This document shows, one piece after another, positions 7,536 to 14,921 of a DNA stretch of 19,072 nt (within the stretch, counting starts at the first letter, position 1; the number at the start of each line of letters is the position of its first letter). The notes under the pieces were generated by a model. That model ran no database searches and was not told where the DNA came from. It worked only from the letters and a program-made list of their open reading frames with translations. Position numbers and translations under genes: made by a program. Source of the stretch: Streptosporangiaceae bacterium (GTDB lineage Bacteria > Actinomycetota > Actinomycetes > Streptosporangiales > Streptosporangiaceae); assembly GCA_025934635.1 (NCBI GenBank), contig JAICWX010000162.1, forward strand, positions 1-19,072, given 5' to 3'.

Positions 7536-7599
7536 TGTACCCCCAATACGGCCATTCCAATGCTGATCGTCCCCGGGGAACCATTCATCACAACGCCAC

Positions 7600-8112
7600 C
7601 TAGGCCGACGGATCGGCGAACCGGGCGAACGCCTGCAGGTTGGCCAGGCTCTCGCCGCGCTTGACCCGCCAGGCCCACTCCCGCCGGATCGCGGAGCCGA
7701 AGCCCAGCTCCAGGGCGGCGTCGAAGTTCTCGTCGGAGTAGCTGAGCACGCAGCCGAGCAGCCGGTCGATGTCCTGTTCGGAAACCGAGGACAGCGGCAG
7801 CTTCCCGGACAGGTACACGTCGCCCGCCGGGTCCAGGCTGAAGTGCACCCCGTACATGCGGCCGTTGCGCTCCAGCAGGAACCGGTAGAAGGCCGCGTGG
7901 TTCTCGTCCGGCTGGCGGCAGAAGAACGCCTCCACCCCCAGGCTGTGCTCGCCGGCCACCAGCCAGGTCATGGTGGCCAGCTTGTGCTGGCCCGGCAGCC
8001 TGACCAGGAAGGCGCCGGGCCGGGGGTTCTCGTAGGGGAGCTCGAGCGCCTTCAGCGCCGCCTCGACGGCGCCGGCCGCCCCGGATGCGCCGGCCGCCCC
8101 GGAGCCGGTCAC
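7600..8112 (-). CDS. YbjN-domain protein (Rv0487-like)
   Basis: A 170-residue soluble protein of the YbjN / type III secretion chaperone-like fold, function unknown. After an Ala/Gly-rich N-terminal stretch (about 5-16) it reads [19 protein letters not shown], then the beta-rich core with [38 protein letters not shown] and a C-terminal helical part ending in FADPSA. The GTG start at 8112 overlaps the mshA stop (GTGA, 4 nt), so translation is coupled to MshA. The open frame continues upstream but only as antisense of mshA. In M. tuberculosis the homologue also follows mshA, and the conserved coupling hints at a link to mycothiol metabolism, which is unproven. Confidence 0.9.
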   Translation of the reverse strand: MTGSGAAGASGAAGAVEAALKALELPYENPRPGAFLVRLPGQHKLATMTWLVAGEHSLGVEAFFCRQPDENHAAFYRFLLERNGRMYGVHFSLDPAGDVYLSGKLPLSSVSEQDIDRLLGCVLSYSDENFDAALELGFGSAIRREWAWRVKRGESLANLQAFARFADPSA

Positions 8113-9434
8113 GGGCGCGCCGCGCCGATCGCGTCCATCGAAGCCATGGCTCCGGTATACACCTCGATCAGCCGGTCCGCGGTGGCGCCCCAGCCGAACC
8201 CGGCCGCATGCGCCAGCGCGCCCCGGGACAGCTCCGCGAGCCGCGCCGGGGACGACGCCAGCCCGGCCAGCACCCGGGCCCACCCGTCCGGGTCGTGCCC
8301 GTCCACCAGCACGCCGGACAAGCCGTCCCTGACCGCGGTGCGCAGCCCGCCGACGGCGGCGGCCACCACCGGGGTGCCGCACGCCTGGGCCTCCAGCGCC
8401 ACCAGGCCGAACGACTCCGAGTGGGACGGCACCAGCACCATCGTCGCGGCCCGGAACCAGTCGGCCAGTTCCGGCTGGGTGCATGGCGGCTCGAACCGGA
8501 CGTGACCGGCGACGCCGAGCGCGGCGGCCAGCGCGCTGAGCCGCCCCGGCGCCCCCACTTCGGAGCCGCTCGGCCCGCCCACGAAGACGACCACCAGCCG
8601 GTCCGCCAGCCCGGGCGCTATCCGCAGCAGCGCCGCCGCCGCCCGGAGCACCACGTCCGGGCCCTTCAGCGGCTGGATCCGGCCCGCGAAGACCAGCACC
8701 ACCGCGTCGGCCGGCAGCCCGAGCCGCCGCCGCACCGCCACCGCCGCCCCAGCGTCCGGCCCGGAAGCCGGCCCCGGCCGGAACACGGACAGGTCCACCC
8801 CGGGACTGACCGTCTCCACCTGCTCCGGGCGCGCGCCGTACAACTCGGTCAGCTGGCGCGCCTCGTCGGCCGTGTTGGCGACCAGCCGGCCGGCGGCCGC
8901 CACGACCTCGTCCTCGCCGCGGATCCGGACGGCCGGCTCGGCGCAGTCGCCGCTGGCCAGCGCGAGGTTCTTGACCTTGCCCAGGGTGTGCATGGACTGC
9001 ACCAGCGGCACCCCCCAGCGCTCCGCCGCCACCGCCCCGACCTGCCCGGACAGCCAGTAGTGCCCGTGCACCAGGTCGTACCGGCCGGGCGGATGAGCGG
9101 CCTCGGTCCGCAGCACGCCGAACGTGAACGGGCAGATCTGACCGGGCAGCGAGTGCTTGTCCAGCTCCTCGAACGGCCCCGCCACCACGTTGCGGACCAG
9201 GACACCGGGGACGAGCTCGACCGTCGGCGGCGTGTCCCGGCAGACCGCCCGGGTGAAGATCTCCACCTCGACGCCGCGGCGGGCCAGCTGCCGGGCCACC
9301 TCGACCATGTAGACGTTGAGGCCGCCGGCGTCACCGGTGCCCGGCTGGTCGAGCGGGGAGGTGTGCACGCTGATGGTCGCGATCCGCTGCGGGCCCCTGC
9401 GCTGGCCGAGGCGGGGCTTTCCAACGTCGTGCAC
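8109..9434 (-). CDS. mshA: D-inositol-3-phosphate glycosyltransferase MshA
   Basis: First committed step of mycothiol synthesis: transfers GlcNAc from UDP-GlcNAc to 1D-myo-inositol 3-phosphate. The 441-residue GT-B fold protein has the MshA N-terminal signature [20 protein letters not shown] (21-40), the HGHYWLSG segment, the MHTLGKVKN motif, a [10 protein letters not shown] second-domain motif (UDP-sugar binding) and the GT4 EX7E motif ESFGLVALE (E340 and E348). The GTG start gives [13 protein letters not shown], with no strong Shine-Dalgarno. Only 54 bp separate it from divergent gpmA, so promoters are compact. The GDAGGLNVY motif and the EX7E pair together separate MshA from generic GT4 enzymes. 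Confidence 0.95.
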   Translation of the reverse strand: MHDVGKPRLGQRRGPQRIATISVHTSPLDQPGTGDAGGLNVYMVEVARQLARRGVEVEIFTRAVCRDTPPTVELVPGVLVRNVVAGPFEELDKHSLPGQICPFTFGVLRTEAAHPPGRYDLVHGHYWLSGQVGAVAAERWGVPLVQSMHTLGKVKNLALASGDCAEPAVRIRGEDEVVAAAGRLVANTADEARQLTELYGARPEQVETVSPGVDLSVFRPGPASGPDAGAAVAVRRRLGLPADAVVLVFAGRIQPLKGPDVVLRAAAALLRIAPGLADRLVVVFVGGPSGSEVGAPGRLSALAAALGVAGHVRFEPPCTQPELADWFRAATMVLVPSHSESFGLVALEAQACGTPVVAAAVGGLRTAVRDGLSGVLVDGHDPDGWARVLAGLASSPARLAELSRGALAHAAGFGWGATADRLIEVYTGAMASMDAIGAARP

Positions 9435-9474
9435 GCTGTAACCAACCTCGGCCGGACCCGCGCTGTTCCCACGC

Positions 9475-9480
9475 TAGGCT
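9475..9480 (+). promoter_or_regulatory. Possible gpmA -10 element (TAGGCT)
   Basis: TAGGCT fits the TAnnnT pattern. It ends eight bases before the gpmA ATG, which would give a near-leaderless transcript. A GAGG (9483-9486) at -6 would serve instead if transcription starts further upstream. No good -35 is seen in the 54-bp divergent gap. Confidence 0.3.
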
Positions 9481-9488
9481 TTGAGGCC

Positions 9489-10232
9489 ATGAGGACGCTG
9501 GTGCTGCTTCGTCACGGCGAAAGCGAATGGAACTCCAAGGGCCTGTTCACCGGGTGGGTGGACGTGGGGCTTTCGGCCACCGGCGCGCAGGAGGCGGCGA
9601 ACGGGGGCAAGCTGCTGGCCCAGTCCGGGCTGCGGCCGCACGTCGTGCACACCTCGGTGCTGACCCGCGCCATCCAGACCGCCAACATCGCGCTCGAGGA
9701 AGCCGGCCTGCTGTGGCTGCCGGTCAGGCGGTCCTGGCGGCTGAACGAGCGGCACTACGGCGCGCTGCAGGGCAAGGACAAGGCCAGGACCCGGCAGGAG
9801 TTCGGCGACGAGCAGTTCATGCTGTGGCGCCGTTCCTACGACGTGCCGCCGCCGCCGATCGCCGACGACGACGAGTTCTCCCAGGCCGGCGACCTGCGGT
9901 ACGCGGGCCTGCCGGCCGAGGCCCGGCCGCGGACCGAGTGCCTCAAAGACGTCATGGTGCGGATGCTGCCGTACTGGTACGACGCCGTGGTGCCCGACCT
10001 CGGCCCGGACGGGACGGTCCTGGTCACCGCGCACGGCAACTCGCTGCGGGCGCTGGTCAAGCACCTGGACGGGATCAGCGACGATGACATCGCGGCGCTG
10101 AACATCCCCACCGGCATCCCGCTGGTCTACCAGCTGGACGACGAGTTCAAGCCGGTGACCAGGGGTGGCACCTACCTGGACCCGGAGGCCGCGGCGGAGG
10201 CGGTCGAGGCGGTCAAGAACCAGGGCCGGTAG
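9489..10232 (+). CDS. gpmA: 2,3-bisphosphoglycerate-dependent phosphoglycerate mutase
   Basis: Glycolytic enzyme interconverting 3- and 2-phosphoglycerate through a phosphohistidine. The 247-residue protein has the phosphorylated H9 in [10 protein letters not shown], the substrate loop [12 protein letters not shown], the acid/base E87 in [11 protein letters not shown] and the second catalytic histidine H182 in TAHGNS. The length is the usual one for cofactor-dependent mutases. ATG at 9489 is chosen because the family starts a few residues before RHGE; the longer open frame upstream is antisense of mshA. Its place before senX3-regX3 is the same as gpm1 in M. tuberculosis. Confidence 0.97.
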   Translation: MRTLVLLRHGESEWNSKGLFTGWVDVGLSATGAQEAANGGKLLAQSGLRPHVVHTSVLTRAIQTANIALEEAGLLWLPVRRSWRLNERHYGALQGKDKARTRQEFGDEQFMLWRRSYDVPPPPIADDDEFSQAGDLRYAGLPAEARPRTECLKDVMVRMLPYWYDAVVPDLGPDGTVLVTAHGNSLRALVKHLDGISDDDIAALNIPTGIPLVYQLDDEFKPVTRGGTYLDPEAAAEAVEAVKNQGR

Positions 10233-10396
10233 CCGGCCAACCCGGCATTACGGGATGTTTACCGTAAGGTGAACAACCTTCGAATATCGCCCGGGTGAGC
10301 CCGCTGGCGCTGTCGTCCGTGCGGGTCCGCCGCATACCATAGTCATGTGAGTCTTCACTGGTCACCGCCCTGGCCTGGGCCGGTTACGGAGATTGC
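10233..10396 (+). promoter_or_regulatory. gpmA-senX3 intergenic region with Pho-box-like inverted repeat
   Basis: GTTTACC-GTAA-GGTGAAC (10257-10274) is an inverted repeat with one mismatch. The right half is the complement of GTTCACC, the repeat unit of actinobacterial Pho boxes. A related GGTGAGC lies at 10294-10300. A second perfect pair, TTACGG (10248-10253) and CCGTAA (10262-10267), overlaps it. Further down, TACCAT (10335-10340) is a possible -10, and GGAG (10388-10391) is the Shine-Dalgarno for senX3 with a 5-nt spacer. RegX3 autoregulation from the senX3 promoter is known in mycobacteria, so this is the natural candidate site. Confidence 0.5.
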
Positions 10397-10406
10397 GTGG
10401 CGATAA
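10347..10406 (+). other. Possible 19-codon leader ORF before senX3
   Basis: From GTG 10347 the frame reads MSLHWSPPWPGPVTEIAWR and stops at TAA 10404-10406, overlapping the senX3 start at 10397 in another frame. It begins seven bases after the TACCAT hexamer, which would fit leaderless translation. It may be chance. It is listed because termination here would release ribosomes on the senX3 start. Confidence 0.25.
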
Positions 10407-11527
10407 GAGCCAGAACCCCGGGCGCCGGCGGCACCCCCGCGCGGCCGTCGCGCGGCACCCGGCTCCGGACAGCCCCGCAGCCGGCCCGCCTCCCGCCGGG
10501 CATCGCCTCGGTCCTGTCCGTGCTCTCCTCGTCCGCCGTGGTCGTCGACAGCAACGACCGGGTGCTCCGGGCGAGCGCCGCGGCCCGGGCGTTCGGGCTG
10601 GTCAAGGGCGATCGGCTGATGGTCAGCGAGCTGGCCGCGCTGGCCCGCCAGGTGCGCCGCGACGGCGAGATCAGGGAGGGCGAGTTCGAGGTCCCGGTGC
10701 CCCGGTTCGGCGGCCGCACCACGAGCTTCGCGGTCCGGGTGGCGCCGCTCGGCGGTGCCGTCGGCGGCGGCGGCCTGGTGCTGGTGCTGGCCGAGGACCA
10801 GACCGAGAGCCGCCGGGTAGAAGAGGTCAGGCGCGACTTCGTCGCCAACACCAGCCACGAGCTCAAGACCCCGGTGGGCGCGCTGGCGCTGCTGGCCGAG
10901 ACGATCGAGGACGCCGCCGACGACGCCGAGGCGGTGCGCCGCTTCGCCGGCAAGATGCGGCAGGAGGCGAACCGGCTGACCAGCCTGGTCCAGGACCTGA
11001 TCACGCTGTCCCGGATCCAGGCGGCCGAGCCGGTGCCCGATCCGCGCCCGGTCGACATCGAGGCGGTGGTCGCCGAGGCGGTGGACCGGGTCCGGATGAA
11101 GGCCAACGCGCGCGGCATCACGATCGCGGCCGTCGGCGGCCGCGGCCTGTCCGTCCTCGGCGATGAGGACCTGCTGGTCACCGCGCTGCGGAACCTGCTG
11201 GAGAACGCCGTGGCGTACAGCCCGGAGAAGACCCGGGTGATCGTCACCACCCGCAAGACCGCCGAGGGCGACGCCGAGGTGAGCGTGGCCGACCAGGGCA
11301 TCGGCATCCCCGAGCGCGACCTGGAGCGGATCTTCGAGCGGTTTTACCGGGTCGACCCGGCGCGGTCCCGCGCCACCGGCGGCACCGGCCTCGGGCTGGC
11401 CATCGTCAAGCACGTGATGGCGGCCCACAACGGCAAGGTCACCGTGCGCAGCGTCGAGGGCGCCGGCTCGACCTTCAGCCTGTACGTACCGCTGCGGAGC
11501 GAGCATGCCGGCCCCGGCGCTGCGTGA
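10397..11527 (+). CDS. senX3: Sensor histidine kinase SenX3/PhoR-type, without visible membrane anchor
   Basis: Phosphate-responsive sensor kinase, partner of RegX3. The 376-residue protein has a Pro/Arg-rich N terminus (1-33), a PAS-like domain (about 36-137), the H-box FVANTSHELKTPVGAL with phosphoacceptor H154, the N-box LLENAVAYS (N270), the G1 box DQGIGIP (299-305) and a G2 box GGTGLGLAIVK. GTG at 10397 has GGAG five bases upstream, and the frame is closed by TAG at 10340. The stretch between those points gives no membrane helix. SenX3 of M. tuberculosis and PhoR of Streptomyces have N-terminal transmembrane segments; this one shows none, so it may be soluble or held at the membrane by a partner. 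No phoU is adjacent. regX3 follows after 46 bp. Confidence 0.93.
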   Translation: MAIRARTPGAGGTPARPSRGTRLRTAPQPARLPPGIASVLSVLSSSAVVVDSNDRVLRASAAARAFGLVKGDRLMVSELAALARQVRRDGEIREGEFEVPVPRFGGRTTSFAVRVAPLGGAVGGGGLVLVLAEDQTESRRVEEVRRDFVANTSHELKTPVGALALLAETIEDAADDAEAVRRFAGKMRQEANRLTSLVQDLITLSRIQAAEPVPDPRPVDIEAVVAEAVDRVRMKANARGITIAAVGGRGLSVLGDEDLLVTALRNLLENAVAYSPEKTRVIVTTRKTAEGDAEVSVADQGIGIPERDLERIFERFYRVDPARSRATGGTGLGLAIVKHVMAAHNGKVTVRSVEGAGSTFSLYVPLRSEHAGPGAA

Positions 11528-11573
11528 GACGCACCGGCCCCCAGAGCACCGTAAGCCCCCAGGGAGGGACCAA

Positions 11574-12260
11574 GTGACACGTGTGCTGGTCGTCGAGGAC
11601 GAGGACTCGTTCAGCGACGCCATCTCGTACCTGCTGCGCAAGGAGGGGTTCGAGGTCGCGGTCTGCGCGACCGGCCCCGACGCGCTCGAGACCTTCGACC
11701 GGACCGGCGCCGACCTGGTCCTGCTCGACCTGATGCTGCCGGGCCTGCCGGGCAGCGAGGTGTGCCGGTCGCTGCGCGAGAAGTCCAGCGTGCCGGTGAT
11801 CATGCTGACCGCCAAGGACAGCGAGATCGACAAGGTGGTCGGGCTCGAGCTCGGCGCCGACGACTACGTGACCAAGCCGTTCTCCTCGCGCGAGCTCATC
11901 GCCCGGATGCGCGCGGTGCTCCGCCGCCGCGGCGAGCCCGAGGACGCGCCGGAGTCGGCGCTGGAGTCAGGACCGGTCCGGATGGACGTGGACCGGCACG
12001 TGGTCACCGTCCGCGGCGGCAGCGTGCAGCTCCCGCTGAAGGAGTTCGAGCTGCTCCAGGTGCTGCTCCGCAACGCCGACCGGGTGCTGACCCGGATGCA
12101 GCTGATCGACCGGGTCTGGGGCGCCGATTACGTCGGTGACACCAAGACGCTGGACGTGCACATCAAGCGGCTGCGCGCCAAGATCGAGCTCGACCCGGCC
12201 CGCCCGCAGCACATCGTGACCGTGCGCGGCCTGGGGTACAAGTTCGAGTCAGCGGCCTGA
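11574..12260 (+). CDS. regX3: OmpR-family response regulator RegX3/PhoP-type
   Basis: Response regulator of the phosphate-starvation two-component system, acting on Pho-box-type DNA sites. The 228-residue protein has the acidic pocket E8-D9, the phosphorylated D52 in LLDLMLPG, T79 and K101 in the conserved switch positions, and a C-terminal winged helix (about 128-228) with LKEFELLQVLLRNADRVLTR and the recognition-helix segment DTKTLDVHIKRLRAKIE. The GTG start is set by the Shine-Dalgarno GGGAGGG (11562-11568) and gives MTRVLVVEDE, the family start. The length matches RegX3. It ends before a long hairpin and a convergent lipoprotein gene. Confidence 0.96.
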   Translation: MTRVLVVEDEDSFSDAISYLLRKEGFEVAVCATGPDALETFDRTGADLVLLDLMLPGLPGSEVCRSLREKSSVPVIMLTAKDSEIDKVVGLELGADDYVTKPFSSRELIARMRAVLRRRGEPEDAPESALESGPVRMDVDRHVVTVRGGSVQLPLKEFELLQVLLRNADRVLTRMQLIDRVWGADYVGDTKTLDVHIKRLRAKIELDPARPQHIVTVRGLGYKFESAA

Positions 12261-12272
12261 CCCGGGAATACC

Positions 12273-12307
12273 CACCCGTTCGGTAAAAGATTTATGCCGA
12301 ACGGGTG
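12273..12307. terminator. 11-bp perfect hairpin between convergent regX3 and lipoprotein genes
   Basis: CACCCGTTCGG (12273-12283) and CCGAACGGGTG (12297-12307) pair perfectly around an AT-rich 13-nt loop. It begins 12 bp after the regX3 stop and ends 15 bp before the stop of the minus-strand lipoprotein gene. This is the right place for a bidirectional terminator. There is no T-run after either arm. Confidence 0.7.
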
Positions 12308-12322
12308 CGGTGCCCGCCCTGG

Positions 12323-12967
12323 TCACTGACCTGAGTTGCTGGCGCTGGCCGTCGCCGTGGCCGAGCCGGTGGCGCCCCCGACACTGTTGGAGGCGGTGCC
12401 GGACGCGCCGGGTACCGCGGCCGTCTTGGTGGGCTTCGGCTTGGCCGACGGCGCCGGGTTCGGGATGGCCGGAGGCGAGAAGGTGGCGTACTCGGCGGCC
12501 TTCGGCTCGACTGGCACGGAGATGGAGATCGTCCCCGCCTTGGCGAACGTGAAGCTGATGGTGACCGTCTGGCCGCCCTGGAGCGGGGTGGTGAGGCCGG
12601 TGAGCACGACCTTGGGCACCGGGCCGCCCAGGTGGACCGCCTCGTTGGCCGGCAGGTTGACCGAGCCGCCGGCGATCTTCACCGAGGAAGCGGCGTCCGG
12701 GGCGCTGATCTTGGTCAGCCGGTCGCCGTTCCGCGCGTAGAGGGAGAGGAAGACGCCGGCCCGGCCGCCGGCCACTCCCTCGCCGTTGTTCGCGGTATCC
12801 AGCACGAACAGGTTGGAGAACGAGATGCCGTTCTTGATCGTGTTGGCCGCGAAGTTGGCCGGGTGGTATTGCAGCGTCGGCGCGCTGAAGCCGGCCTCGC
12901 AGCCGGCCAGCGCCGGTATCAGCAGGGCCATGGCGCCGAACAGCAGGCGGCGGTTCCAGCGCGTCAC
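12323..12967 (-). CDS. DUF461/PCuAC-like lipoprotein (LpqE-type)
   Basis: Exported lipoprotein of 214 residues. The signal peptide (1-22) has WNRRLLFGAMALLIPALAGC with the lipobox LAGC, giving a lipidated C23. The core (about 45-155) has the PCuAC/DUF461 pattern, including VVLTGLTTPLQGGQTVTISF followed by TFAKAGTISISVPV. The remainder is a Pro/Ala/Ser/Thr-rich tail. PCuAC copper chaperones carry His and Met ligands in an H-M-X10-M-X21-H-X-M pattern; the corresponding positions here (near VHLGGP and KVVLTGL) hold none, so copper binding is doubtful. The GTG at 12967 is chosen for its GGAGG seven bases upstream. It lies 64 bp after the membrane-protein gene on the same strand. Near carD it matches the position of lpqE in mycobacteria. 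Confidence 0.8.
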   Translation of the reverse strand: MTRWNRRLLFGAMALLIPALAGCEAGFSAPTLQYHPANFAANTIKNGISFSNLFVLDTANNGEGVAGGRAGVFLSLYARNGDRLTKISAPDAASSVKIAGGSVNLPANEAVHLGGPVPKVVLTGLTTPLQGGQTVTISFTFAKAGTISISVPVEPKAAEYATFSPPAIPNPAPSAKPKPTKTAAVPGASGTASNSVGGATGSATATASASNSGQ

Positions 12968-13031
12968 CTTGCGGCCTCCTCGATTCACTCCCGTCGGACG
13001 GAGAAAATCGTAGCGGTCCCGCGCCCTCCGG

Positions 13032-13586
13032 TTAACGCGGGGCGGCAGAAGACACGAAAGAAGAGGACAGGGCCGAGGGGCGGATCGCGTCGGAGCCGGA
13101 CGGGCTGGCCTTGGACGGCGACGCGGAGGACCGGGCGGGGCCGCTCGCCGAGCGGCTAGCCGCGGTCGCGGACGCGCTGGCTCCGGTGCTCGCCGGGGTA
13201 GCACCGGTGCTGGTCAGGCCGGAACCGGGACCGGACGGGCGGGCCCGGGTGGGGGTGGTGGCGTGCGAGCGGGGCGGCGACGGGCTGACGGCGCCGGCCG
13301 TCGCCGACGGCCGGGTGGTGCGGTCGGCGGGGGCGGTGGGGCTGAACGTGGCGACCGACAGCATCGCGCCGGCGACCAGGCACACGGCGAGGATGCTGGC
13401 CAGCAGCGGCATGACGGTGCCCTGCCCGGCGAACGGGCCGGTCAGGCGGCGCAGCCGGTTCTTCCGGCGCAGCGCGCGCAGCTCGCGGTGGTAGGCCAGC
13501 ACGTCGCGGTCGAGCTCACGCGCGTCATCCGGGATCTGGATGTCGAGCGGTGGCTCGTCCCACCCTGATCCGCCGCCAGGATTCAC
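13032..13586 (-). CDS. Single-pass membrane protein with Ser/Thr/Pro-rich exterior, function unknown
   Basis: No known enzyme domain is recognised. The 184-residue protein has a charged cytoplasmic N terminus (1-57) with the segment DDARELDRDVLAYHRELRAL and a basic KNRLRRL. One membrane helix VMPLLASILAVCLVAGAMLS lies at 58-77. A Ser/Ala/Pro/Thr-rich, probably disordered exterior of about 100 residues follows. The start is taken as GTG 13586 because GGAGG lies five bases upstream; GTG 13592, two codons earlier, overlaps the GGAGG itself. It precedes the DUF461 lipoprotein on the same strand, so the two may work at the cell surface together. Low-complexity composition limits homology-based inference. 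Confidence 0.75.
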   Translation of the reverse strand: MNPGGGSGWDEPPLDIQIPDDARELDRDVLAYHRELRALRRKNRLRRLTGPFAGQGTVMPLLASILAVCLVAGAMLSVATFSPTAPADRTTRPSATAGAVSPSPPRSHATTPTRARPSGPGSGLTSTGATPASTGASASATAASRSASGPARSSASPSKASPSGSDAIRPSALSSSFVSSAAPR

Positions 13587-13592
13587 GGTCAC

Positions 13593-13875
13593 CTCCGGCG
13601 CGAATTTGGACCCTGGCTACCAGTATGAGGCCAGCAGCGGGAGGTCAGCCCCTGGCCGGCGCAACAAAGATGCCGGGCAATTTTCACTGACTCGGGTAGA
13701 CTAGTCATGACGAACTAAGCCCTCGAGTGGCTGTACCGGTATCGGCGCGGCCAGCTGAACGATGTAAGTACGGATCCTCCATAACCGTACTGACCTGCAT
13801 ATTTACCCCCAAGGGCGTTTTATCGACACCGCCTGACGTGGTAAGATGGTCTTCAGCGGAAGGGGTACTTGCCAC
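13593..13875. promoter_or_regulatory. Divergent regulatory region upstream of carD
   Basis: The 283 bp are less GC-rich than the surroundings. TAAGAT (13842-13847) is a good -10 for carD, giving a short leader with Shine-Dalgarno GGAAGGGG (13859-13866). A second TAnnnT, TAGACT (13697-13702), overlaps the palindrome GACTAGTC (13699-13706). AGTACGG (13767-13773) and CCGTACT (13785-13791) form a perfect 7-bp inverted repeat with an 11-nt loop, about 50 bp upstream of the TAAGAT. Long leaders and several promoters would be consistent with carD being stress-controlled. Confidence 0.45.
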
Positions 13876-14358
13876 ATGTCTTTCAAGGTCGGCGATACCG
13901 TCGTCTATCCCCATCACGGGGCTGCTCGCATCGAAGCGGTCGAGACTCGGACCATCAAGGGCGAGGATAGAACCTATCTGGTGCTCAAGGTCGACAAGGG
14001 CGACCTGACCGTACGTGTCCCTGCCGACAATGCCGAGCTAGTAGGCGTGCGAGACGTTGTCGGCGCCGAGGGGCTTGAGCGCGTGTTCGAGGTACTCCGC
14101 GCGCCGCACACGGAAGAACCGACCAACTGGTCCAGGCGCTACAAGGCCAACCTGGAGAAGCTCGCGTCCGGTGACGTCAACAAGGTGGCCGAGGTCGTCC
14201 GCGACCTGTGGCGGCGGGACCGGGAGCGCGGCCTGTCGGCGGGCGAGAAGCGCATGCTCGCCAAGGCGCGCCAGATCCTGGTGAGTGAGCTGGCCCTGGC
14301 CGAGAAGACCAACGAGGACAAGGCCGAGGCCCTCCTCGACGAGGTTCTGGCTACGTAA
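13876..14358 (+). CDS. carD: RNA polymerase-binding transcription factor CarD
   Basis: CarD binds the RNA polymerase beta subunit and stabilises the open promoter complex; it is essential in mycobacteria and tied to rRNA control. The 160-residue protein starts [20 protein letters not shown], the family start, with GGAAGGGG about nine bases upstream; an in-frame ATG at 13846 would add ten residues and is less likely. Residues at the positions known to matter in M. tuberculosis CarD are conserved: R25 and R47 in the polymerase-interaction domain, and W85 with K90 in the DNA-contacting segment [14 protein letters not shown]. ispF follows after 33 bp; ispD, often between the two, is absent. Confidence 0.97.
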   Translation: MSFKVGDTVVYPHHGAARIEAVETRTIKGEDRTYLVLKVDKGDLTVRVPADNAELVGVRDVVGAEGLERVFEVLRAPHTEEPTNWSRRYKANLEKLASGDVNKVAEVVRDLWRRDRERGLSAGEKRMLAKARQILVSELALAEKTNEDKAEALLDEVLAT

Positions 14359-14391
14359 GGCCGGCCACCGCTGAGCCTTGCTATTCCCCGA

Positions 14392-14886
14392 GTGGGGACC
14401 GGAGTTGACGTACATCCGCTGACGAGCTCGCGAGAGCTGTACCTGGCTGGCTTGCTGTGGCCGGGGGAGTCCGGCCTGGATGGCCATTCGGATGGAGACG
14501 TCGCGTCGCATGCCATGTGCGATGCGCTGCTGTCGGCGGCCGGCCTCGGTGACCTCGGCGCGAATTTCGGCACGTCCCGCCCCGAATGGGCGGGCGCGTC
14601 CGGTCTGGCGCTCCTGCGTGAGACATTCCGCCTGGTCACCGAGGCTGGCTTCGTCATCGGCAACGTCGCGGTGCAGGTCATCGGGAACCGCCCGCGGCTC
14701 TCGCCGCGGCGGGCCGAGGCAGAGCAAGCACTGCGCTCGGCGCTGTCCGGCGCCGCGGTCAGCGTGTCCGGTACCACCACCGACGGGCTCGGCCTGACCG
14801 GCCGGGGCGAGGGCATCGCCGCGATCGCCACCGCCCTGGTTGTTCCCGGCCTGGTCGTTCCGGCCCCGGTTGTTCCCGCGAGCTGA
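14392..14886 (+). CDS. ispF: 2-C-methyl-D-erythritol 2,4-cyclodiphosphate synthase
   Basis: MEP-pathway enzyme forming the cyclic diphosphate on the way to isopentenyl diphosphate. The 164-residue protein has zinc ligands D6, H8 (GVDVH) and H40, the [11 protein letters not shown] motif (31-41), LGDLGANFG and the signature [14 protein letters not shown]. The C terminus ends in a [13 protein letters not shown] repeat not usual in the family. The GTG start at 14392 leaves little before the first strand. The frame upstream reads IPR then this GTG, and relatives often have two or three residues more, so an ATT start at 14383 is possible. No clear Shine-Dalgarno is seen. ispD is not adjacent or fused. 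Confidence 0.93.
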   Translation: MGTGVDVHPLTSSRELYLAGLLWPGESGLDGHSDGDVASHAMCDALLSAAGLGDLGANFGTSRPEWAGASGLALLRETFRLVTEAGFVIGNVAVQVIGNRPRLSPRRAEAEQALRSALSGAAVSVSGTTTDGLGLTGRGEGIAAIATALVVPGLVVPAPVVPAS

Positions 14887-14921
14887 GCCCGGCGCCCCGG
14901 AACCCCTATAGCCTTGGCTGC

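Noticed and set aside
7536..7600. Classic BlaI operator (TACA-N-TGTA type) before the repressor gene
   Set aside because: Only an isolated TACA and a CATTCCAATG palindrome are present; no full two-armed operator was found.
8085..9488. Long plus-strand open frame upstream of gpmA
   Set aside because: It is continuous with gpmA but is antisense to mshA, which has clear motifs. The translation is Arg/Pro/His-rich composition noise, and gpmA begins at 9489.
10345..10396. Hidden membrane helix of SenX3 in the upstream in-frame stretch
   Set aside because: The in-frame residues after the TAG at 10340 are few, have no ATG, GTG or TTG start before 10397, and form only a short mildly hydrophobic run.
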